Below are positions 57,018 through 64,000 of a stretch of DNA of 64,000 nt, piece after piece. Position 1 is the first letter of the stretch. Every line of letters begins with the position of its first letter. The translations under genes and the position numbers were made by a program. Source of the DNA: Begonia masoniana (lineage: Eukaryota; Streptophyta; Magnoliopsida; Cucurbitales; Begoniaceae); NCBI GenBank assembly GCA_022432975.1, contig CM039503.1, positions 43,539,869 to 43,603,868 on the forward strand, read 5' to 3'. Under the pieces are notes generated by a model. The model saw nothing but the letters and a program-made list of their open reading frames with translations, did no database searches and had not been told where the DNA came from.

Positions 57018-57200
57018 ATCTTCCGATAGAGAACATCTACCGGTGGATGCAAGCTCATACATCTTCCGATAGGGGATATCCATCGGTTGATGCAAACTCA
57101 TACATCTTCCGATAGAGGATATCCATCGGTTGATGCAAACTCATACATCTTCCGATAGAGAACATCTATCGGTGGATACAAATTCTTAACATCATCCGAT
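57018..57200. repeat. 43-base tandem repeat in C LTR
   Basis: atcttccgatag units start at 57061, 57104 and 57147 (43-base steps), with diverged units on both sides. The same array is seen in the 5' LTR from about 63870 to the window end. Confidence 0.9.
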
Positions 57201-58121
57201 AGAGTACAGCTATCGGTGGACATAGTTATGTACAGACTTCTAACTTCATTGACTATTCACTCTTATAAATGAAAATCAGAGACTCATCCAGAATACATAA
57301 AGCGGAAGACTTAACAACAGATCATTTAGTAATCCTTATAACCATTCCCAGGCTCAGTAATCAACCAGACAATTTCAAAACTCGATGTTATAAAAATAAA
57401 TTCATCCTACTTAAACTACCATATTCTTAATCATAACAAAATCATAGAGCATTAACCAGGGGTCTCAATCGCCATCCAGCCACAGAATTGCACCCTGATA
57501 ACCTTCTAGCAACCAGACTTAGACATCTTCATTAGCTTTGGAATCCTCACATGATATCTCGTCACCTACATCATAAGGTTTAAACTATAAGCCTAATGCT
57601 CAGTAAGGAATGTTGTACTAACACGTATACGTGAATGCATAGTTACAAGAAAATCATGGTCATGTTCTTTTCATGCTCTTTTCATGTTCTTATTCATGTT
57701 CTTGTTCATCACTTTCATCATATGAATTAAGGGAGGATTTGTGCCGGAAAGGGGGGATGACAGTGCAAGTGTACATAGTCCCTTTCGGGCCGTATTCATG
57801 GTCCTTCTTTTTGGACAGTGACATACACCAAACTGCCCCCAACCCTCACTTAATCTGGTTGCATAAGTTTCATATTCGTTGTCATATCTTGTTCATGGGA
57901 AAAACATGCTCATAAAACATTTTCATATGCTTGAGAAGTAAATCATGATGCATGACATGGATGCTCTTGAATCTTCAGACTATAGAAAGTATCATACCAG
58001 AACAGTCGACTTCATAGACTCTACCAGAACGTCACATAACAAAATTCTCAACATCCATGAATCATCCAAATACAAGAAATCTTACTAACACAGAACAAAC
58101 ATCAGACAACTGAAACTAACC

Positions 58122-58643
58122 TAATGTCCTTGTGATGTAGGGCCCTATTGGCCGGAAGTCTTAATACATTCACTTACCTGGTGTCCTTTGCAAATGGAAT
58201 ACTCCTTTCAAATCTTCCTCACCTGAATCATTTCACATTACTAAGTTAAAAATAGAATCTTAATAATGCTAACCAAAAATCATCCTAATGCTTATCCTAC
58301 TTGTATTTTCTATATTCAACAGCCGAGCAACTTGTGTGCGTGGATTAAATTTCTACAATCTAAATAACCAGATTCAACCCAGTAATGTCCTTGTGATGTA
58401 GGGCCCTATTGGCCGGAAGTTTTAATACATTCACTTACCTGGTGTCCTTTGCAAATGGAATACTCCTTTCAAATCTTCCTCACCTGAATCATTTCACATT
58501 ACTAAGTTAAAAATAGAATCCTAATAATGCTAACCAAAAATCATCCTAATGCTTATCCTACTTGTATTTTCTATATTCAACAGCCGAGCACCTTGTGTGC
58601 GTGGATTAAATTTCTACAATCTAAATAACCAGATTCAACCCAG
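58122..58643. repeat. 261-base tandem duplication in C LTR
   Basis: taatgtccttgtgatgtagg recurs at 58122 and 58383. The two copies differ at only a few bases. Each contains the donor, internal exon and acceptor of the splice-like module. Confidence 0.95.
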
Positions 58644-59110
58644 TAACTAATCGCATACAGCTATCTAAATGTTCAGAATCAACTCAGAAATGCTTTTACT
58701 AAACGCGTATTAAAGATGGTCCTATTATTACTCTGCCATTAAAGAATCTGAAACCTCGGGTTCTAACTGAAAACAGAGCTCAAAAAGATAACCCGTAACT
58801 ACATTGTTCGAGTCTTACCTAGGGCGTGAATCGTCAGAAAAGAGACTTAACAATCTGTCGCCGAAAGGAGCTGTAACTGGCTGAGAGAGAGAGCTCCAGA
58901 GAAGAGAGAAATCGCCGAGAGTAAATGTGTCGGCTACAATGGGGTTTTTGTGAGGTTTAAGAGTTTCCATTTTCTACTTATACCAAATAAGTTCCTTCTT
59001 AATTACAATTCTGCCACCACAATAGAAATCCAATAAGCTTTGGCATATAATTATTAAATAAGAGGTCAAATAAAGATGTGACCGTTAATTCCGTTAAGAA
59101 AATCACCAGA

Positions 59111-61130
59111 CTGAGAGACACATGAAAAACATTGTGAACCTTCTCCAATGAAAGAGGCAATTGCAGTCTATAAGTTGTGCTGCCGATCCTTTCCAAGACA
59201 GGGAATGGTCCAACGAATCGCGGATTAAGCTTTCCCTTCTTGCCAAACCTAACTACTCCCTTAAATGGTGAAATCTTTAAAAATACTTCATCTACGACGG
59301 AGAACACCAGATCTCTCCTCCTTTGGTCTGCATAACTTTTCTGTCGGCTTTGTGCAGTAATCATTCTTTTCCTAATAATGGCAATCTTGTCAGACATCAG
59401 TTGCAAGATCTCGGGACCTAGGAGTTTTGCTTCACCGACCTCATCCTAGTACAAAGGTGACCTGCACTTTCTGCCATAAAGTGCTTCATAAAGTGCCATA
59501 CCTATGGTGGTCTGGTAACTATTGTTGTAAGCAAACTCAATCAAGGGCAGGTATCGACTCCACGATGCCTAAAACTCTAACACACAAGCCCTTAACATAT
59601 CTTCAAGTATCTGAATAGTCCTCTCTGATTGACCATCGGTTTGAGGGTGAAAAGTAGTGCTGAAGGATAACTTTGTTCCTAATGTGCCTTGCAAACTTTG
59701 CCAAAATCTTGAGGTGAATCGAGGATCACAATCGGAGACAATAGATAAGGGAATCCCATGCAATCTGATAATTTCTTGCATATACAGGTTAGCAAGCTGG
59801 TCCATTGAAAAGGTCATTCTTACTGGCATAAAGTGTGCTGATTTTGTCATTCTGTCTACCACAACCCAAATACTATCATGTCCTTTGATTGTCTTTGGTA
59901 ATCCTACCACAAAATCCATGGCAATGTTTTTCAACTTCCATTCAGGGATCGGTAAGGGTTGAAGAGTACCTCCTGGGCGTTGGTGTTCTGCTTTAACTTG
60001 TTGGCAAATCAAGCATGACTCTACAAACTTGGCCACATCCCTCTTTTAGTTTGGCCACCAATAATGTAGCTTCAAGTCCCGATACATCTTGGTGCTACCC
60101 GGATGCACAGAAAAGGGAGAAGAATGAGCTTCAGCCAAGATCAACTCACGCAACTCCGTAACACTCGGAATGTACCATCGATTCCTAAATTTCAAAATAC
60201 CATCATTAGAGAGGCTGAACTCAGAGGAGGCGTCCTTTAACTTACTCATCATACTATTATTCTCCTTTGATTCCATCTGCTGTGCCTCTTTGATCTTATC
60301 AAAAATGGTTGGTTGAATGGTTAGAGTAGCAAGTAGGCTCGACAACTCATGAACTAACTCCAATTCGAACTTTTGAACTTCTTACCTCAAAGGTACTGAT
60401 ATGGTTGATACTGTGGGCTGCATTGTCTTTGACATTCTGCTTAGTGCATCAGCCACGGCATTGGCCTTACCGGGATGATACTTAATTTCAAAGTCATAAT
60501 CTTTAACAAATTCTAACCAACGTCTCTGTCTCATGTTTAATTTCTTTTGAGTAAAGAGGTATTTCAGGCTCTTGTGGTCTGAAAACACATCACACTGCCG
60601 ACCATACAAGTAGTGTCTCCAAACCTTCAGTGCAAACACAACAGCAGCTAATTCCAAATCGTGAGTGAGGTAGTTCTGCTCATAACTCTTCAGCTGCCTA
60701 GAGGCATACGCTACAACCTTACCATCTTGCATCAAAGCACACCCCAGACCAATTTTGATGCATCACAGTAAACACTAAACTTACCTTCTTCGGTTGGAAG
60801 AGTCAAAAGCGGGGCTGATGTCAACTTCAGTTTAAGTGTCTGGAAGCCATCTTCACAAGCTTCAGTCCAAGAGTACTTGGTGTCCTTCTTTATTAAATTA
60901 GTTAAAGGCTTAGCTATCATCAAAAATCCCTTAATAAACTTCCTATAATAGCCTGCCAAACCAAGAAAACTACGGACTTCACTGGCATTTCTTGGCTGTG
61001 CCCAGTCCTTAACAGCTTGAATCTTGGTTGGATCTACTCATATGCCCTCAGCAGAGATGACATGGCATAAGAAGTTAACCTTATCCAGCCAGAATTCACA
61101 CTTGGACAACTTGGCATAAAGTTGTTGCTG
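59111..61130 (-). pseudogene. C pol: RT end, RNase H, integrase (shifted)
   Basis: Minus strand pieces in successive frames: a stop and change near 61130, [20 protein letters not shown] (60959 on), a one-base loss near 60745 in the RNase H catalytic block ([11 protein letters not shown]), then [20 protein letters not shown] to VADALSRM. The integrase zinc finger lies near 60100-60000 ([33 protein letters not shown]). DDE residues: D in [17 protein letters not shown] in [17 protein letters not shown] in [19 protein letters not shown] stop at about 59569 follows VLEF, then the frame returns from 59406 with KLNPRFVGPFPVLERIG. The product ends at HNVFHVS near 59115; the chromodomain tail is deleted. 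Confidence 0.85.
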
Positions 61131-63299
61131 TTACAGAGTTGTCAAAACTACTCTTAAGTGTTCTTCGTGGTCAGCTTCAGTCCATGAGTATATAAGAATA
61201 TCATCTATGAATACAATCACAAACTTGTCCAAATATTCACGAAATACTCGGTTCATCAAATCCATAAAAGCTGCAGGTGCTTTGGTTAATCCAAACGACA
61301 TCACAAGGAATTCATAATGTCCATAACGGGTCCTAAAAGCTATCTTAGGTACATCTTCCTCCTTAACTTTCAGTTGGTAGTACCCCGAATGCAAGTCAAT
61401 CTTTGAAAACACTTTAGCTCCTTGTAATTGGTCAAACAAGTCGTCAATTCGGGGCAATGGGTACTTATTCTTAATTGTCAACTTGTTTAGTTCTCGGTAA
61501 TCTATGCACATCCTTAGGGAACCATCTTTCTTCTTAACGAATAACACAGGTGCACCCCAGGGAGAACTACTAGAGCGTATAAATCCCTTGTCTACTAATT
61601 CCTGTAGTTGGACTTTTAATTCCTTCAGCTCAACAGGTGCCATGCGATAAGGGTTCTTAGATACGGGTAATGCCTCGGGATATGTATCAATTACAAACTC
61701 TATTTCTCTATCAGGTGGTAATCCTGGCAAATCATCCAAAAATGCCTCAGGGAACTCTTGAACAATAGGAATATCTTGTAATTCTATCTTGTTCTTCACC
61801 CGAACATCCATTATACTAGCTAGGTAACTTTCACAGCCGCCATTCAATATCCGTTGAGTCTCTAGTGAGGATATAATTGGTATTTTACTTATCTTTGGGA
61901 TAGCTTGAAAGGTATACTGATCTTCATTCGGGGGTCTGAATTCAACCAAACCAGACCTACAGCTTATCGTGACATGGTGTCTGAATAACCAATCCATTCC
62001 CAGTATAACTTCATACCCCTCCATGTCAATTACTATTAATTCTGCATATAACTTCTTATCTCCTAAGGACACAATATCACCTCTCAATATCTGCTCAGAA
62101 TACAAGGCCTTTCCCGATGGTAACATCACACTATATGGCCTATCAGCTGGTAAGTAATCTAACTTATGCTTACACGCAAATAAGGTTGCAATAAATGAGT
62201 GTGTGGCTCCCGTGTCTATAAGTGTATAAGCAGAAACCCCGCAGATCAAAATTGTACCTGTGATGACCGTATGCTGCATGGTATCTTCATCTTCCATCAT
62301 AGCAAAGACTCGGGGCATTACTCTTGCTCGATTTGGATCAGGTGGCATGGGGCAGTCTCTGACTATATGTCCAACTTTATCACATCTGAAGCAATGGCCA
62401 GAATGCAACTTGCATTCACCATGGTGATTCTTCTGGCAGTTGGAGCATAAGGGGGCTAATGGTCGTTTTCCCTTCCCTTGATCATCATTTGGATTGAAAG
62501 GTCTCTTTATGCCTTGCTGTTGTTGTTCTGGTCCCCTGTTCTGTTGTGGCTGCCATCCTTTGTTCTAACGTGGTGGTGGCTGAGTTTCCTTCGTGAACTT
62601 CCTTGGCTGCTCACGCTGTGCATATGCTGTCATCTCAGCCTCTTCCAGCTCTAAGGCCTTAGCCGTCACTTCGCCATAAGGTACATTGTGTATTCCAGCA
62701 GTCCTTACTCTCATATACAAACTCGGCTTCAGTCCTTGAACAAATTGGTAAATCCTGTCCTCATCATCCTCAACCAATCGGGGAGCAAACCGTGATAAAG
62801 CATCAAATTTGCATATGTAATCCGTCACAGAGCCAGTTTGTCGCAAATTCATGAACTCCTTCTTCTTGTTGGCCCGAACAGTCCTATTGAAGTATTTATC
62901 AAAGAAGGCAGTCTTAAACATTTCCCAGGTCATAGCTCCTGCATTAACGGTGCTCTGGATTGAATCCCACCAATGTCTTGCACTCAATTCCAAATGAAAG
63001 ACAGCATATGCGACCTTATCCCCTTCGTCAACCTTCGCATACTTAAACATATCATCTATCTTTCGAATCCATTCCTCAGCATAAATAAGATCCGAAACAT
63101 GTCCATTAAACACCGGGGGTCGGAGCCAGTGGAAACGCTCACCCCCATGATCATGAGTCGCATTAGTACTGGAGTTGCCTTGTTCCTCTCTAGTGGTCAC
63201 AAGCTGTTCTATCTGACGTGATTGACGAATAACCAATTCTGTCAGCAGAGCAATAGTGTTACTATCCACATTGTCTTCTCTCTGTTGACCTCTCACCAT
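61131..63299 (-). pseudogene. C gag-protease-RT, one internal stop
   Basis: ATG at 63299 (MVRGQQREDNVDS) opens a frame that runs to 61131 with one stop, TAG at 62567-62565. Gag: FHWLRPPVFNGHVSD, FHLELSARHWWDSIQSTVNA, WEMFKTAFFDKYFNRTVRAN, QTGSVTDYICKFDALSRFAP. After the stop, a Gln-rich linker, Cys pair ([12 protein letters not shown]) and one knuckle ([14 protein letters not shown]). Protease active site [14 protein letters not shown], then [67 protein letters not shown], catalytic [12 protein letters not shown]. One reading frame for gag and pol fits chromoviruses. About 720 codons; the best-kept polyprotein here. Confidence 0.9.
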
Positions 63300-63439
63300 T
63301 TTGGAATTCCTAAACAATAATCATAACATATCTTAACTTAATGACATTGCTAAAATCATAAACACTTACAGTTGCTGAGGTGTACTCAGGTGGCAATCTG
63401 GGCTGGGAGGCAGTCTGCAGAATCGATTTTAGAACCTGG

Positions 63440-63456
63440 TTTTTCTTTGATACCAT
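63440..63456 (-). promoter_or_regulatory. Degenerate primer-binding region of C
   Basis: Minus strand ATGGTATCAAAGAAAAAC lies a few bases after the 5' LTR. TGGTATCA matches initiator tRNA-Met, but AGAGC is replaced by AAGAA. Confidence 0.6.
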
Positions 63457-63459
63457 AAT

Positions 63460-64000
63460 TGAAACAACCCCAGTTGGAGTCGCCACATAATTCATAACTT
63501 AACCTCTCTAGTCAATCGGTTCCTACTTCATGCACCTTGTTCATTATTAGTGTTATATATTTTTTTTTTACAAACATCTCCTAAACTGCATCTACCGATA
63601 GAGTCATAGACTCACATCGACCGATGGTCACGTGCCCACCACGTGACACATCTGTTTCTAAATATCTCTTAAACTGCATTTGCCGATAGAGTCATAAACT
63701 CACATCGACCGATGGTCACGAGCATCTCACGTGATTTGCAAACATCATCCGGCAGAAGACTTATTCACTTCTGCCGATCGCTAGGCGACAACACAACACT
63801 TACATCATCCGGTAATTGAGATACACAGTATCTACCGATAGACATGTGCAATTCACGTGCTCTTTTAAGGCATCTTCTGATAGAGAACATCTACCGGTGG
63901 ATGCAAGCTCATACATCTTCCGATAGGGGATATCCATCGGTTGATGCAAACTCATACATCTTCTGATAGAGGATATCCATCGGTTGATGCAAACTCATAC
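63460..64000 (-). repeat. C 5' LTR, partial
   Basis: Starts tgaaacaacccc (tgtaac in the 3' copy, so the terminus itself is mutated) and runs off the window. Matches 56606-57146 with few differences. Confidence 0.9.

Larger units (their letters stand above)
56606..59110 (-). repeat. C 3' LTR, inner end deleted
   Basis: Starts tgtaacaaccccagttgg on the + strand. The other terminus (expected to read ..TTACA next to a polypurine tract) is absent: integrase sequence meets LTR sequence near 59110. It contains a 43-base repeat, a 261-base tandem duplication, a leader block near 58830-58930 and the splice-like module. Confidence 0.75.
56606..64000 (-). mobile_element. Chromovirus C, continues past the window
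   Basis: Minus strand: 5' LTR (64000 and beyond to 63460), primer-site region, gag, protease, RT, RNase H, integrase, a deletion, then the 3' LTR (about 59110-56606). It is inserted in the RT region of B. The two LTR copies are near-identical over the shared 540 bases, so it is young relative to A, B and X. Confidence 0.88.

Overview
The window is nuclear DNA of a flowering plant, probably a eudicot. Spliced genes with GT..AG introns sit among plant-type LTR retrotransposons (Athila, Tekay-like chromoviruses, Ty1/copia). Nothing bacterial, viral-episomal or organellar was recognised. Two 100-base runs of N (9520-9619, 23666-23765) are scaffold gaps.

Layout. 1-235: a small inverted-repeat structure and a 37-base direct repeat. 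236-5449: a decayed Athila-type element. 5450-7912: a reverse LTR of a Tekay-like family, then unassigned decayed sequence to about 8700. 8904-9043: a possible first exon of an unknown gene, followed by a gap. 9620-13580: AT-rich intergenic DNA. 13658-16761 (+): a 12-exon ureidoglycolate amidohydrolase (UAH) gene with frame lesions. 17094-18091 (-): an intact five-exon Alba-domain gene, tail to tail with UAH. From 18700 to the end almost everything is retrotransposon: a gag/pol deletion derivative (18965-19889), the 3' half of a chromovirus (element E, 19977-23629, -), then a copia element (24054-46905, +) split by a large nest.

The nest reads from outside to inside. (1) The copia element is interrupted near 25185/44345 by about 1.2 kb of unidentified DNA. 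(2) Chromovirus A (25683-43673, +) sits in that DNA, flanked by ATCAT target duplications. (3) A's 5' LTR is interrupted at 26965-36620, flanked by TAGAG. This insertion holds gag-only element X (-) and a truncated forward LTR (Y) that carries the right terminus. (4) X's gag is interrupted by solo LTR F (30540-33045, flanked by AGAGG). (5) A's interior is partly replaced by W (36704-38814, -), another gag-bearing element that lacks pol. On the right are a reverse copia fragment, LTR D, chromovirus B (51630-56605, -) and chromovirus C (56606 to beyond 64000, -), which is inserted in B's reverse transcriptase region.

No defence or biosynthetic system was found. The most unusual signal is inside the long (2-2.7 kb) LTRs. 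Seven recognisably related but diverged LTRs on both strands each carry the same gene-like series: a donor-like site, an acceptor-like site, a 45-64 base internal exon, a second donor (GTAAGT) followed by a GGCC-type stem and CTACAYCA, and a conserved acceptor ending GTAG/GTG. This looks like a conserved spliced leader in the LTR transcript. Other points of note are short-period arrays that differ between LTR families, clusters of GATCGATC palindromes, two gag-only elements, and a composite insertion with mismatched ends but a perfect target duplication. All retroelement polyproteins carry frameshifts or stops; C has the most intact gag-RT stretch and near-identical LTRs.
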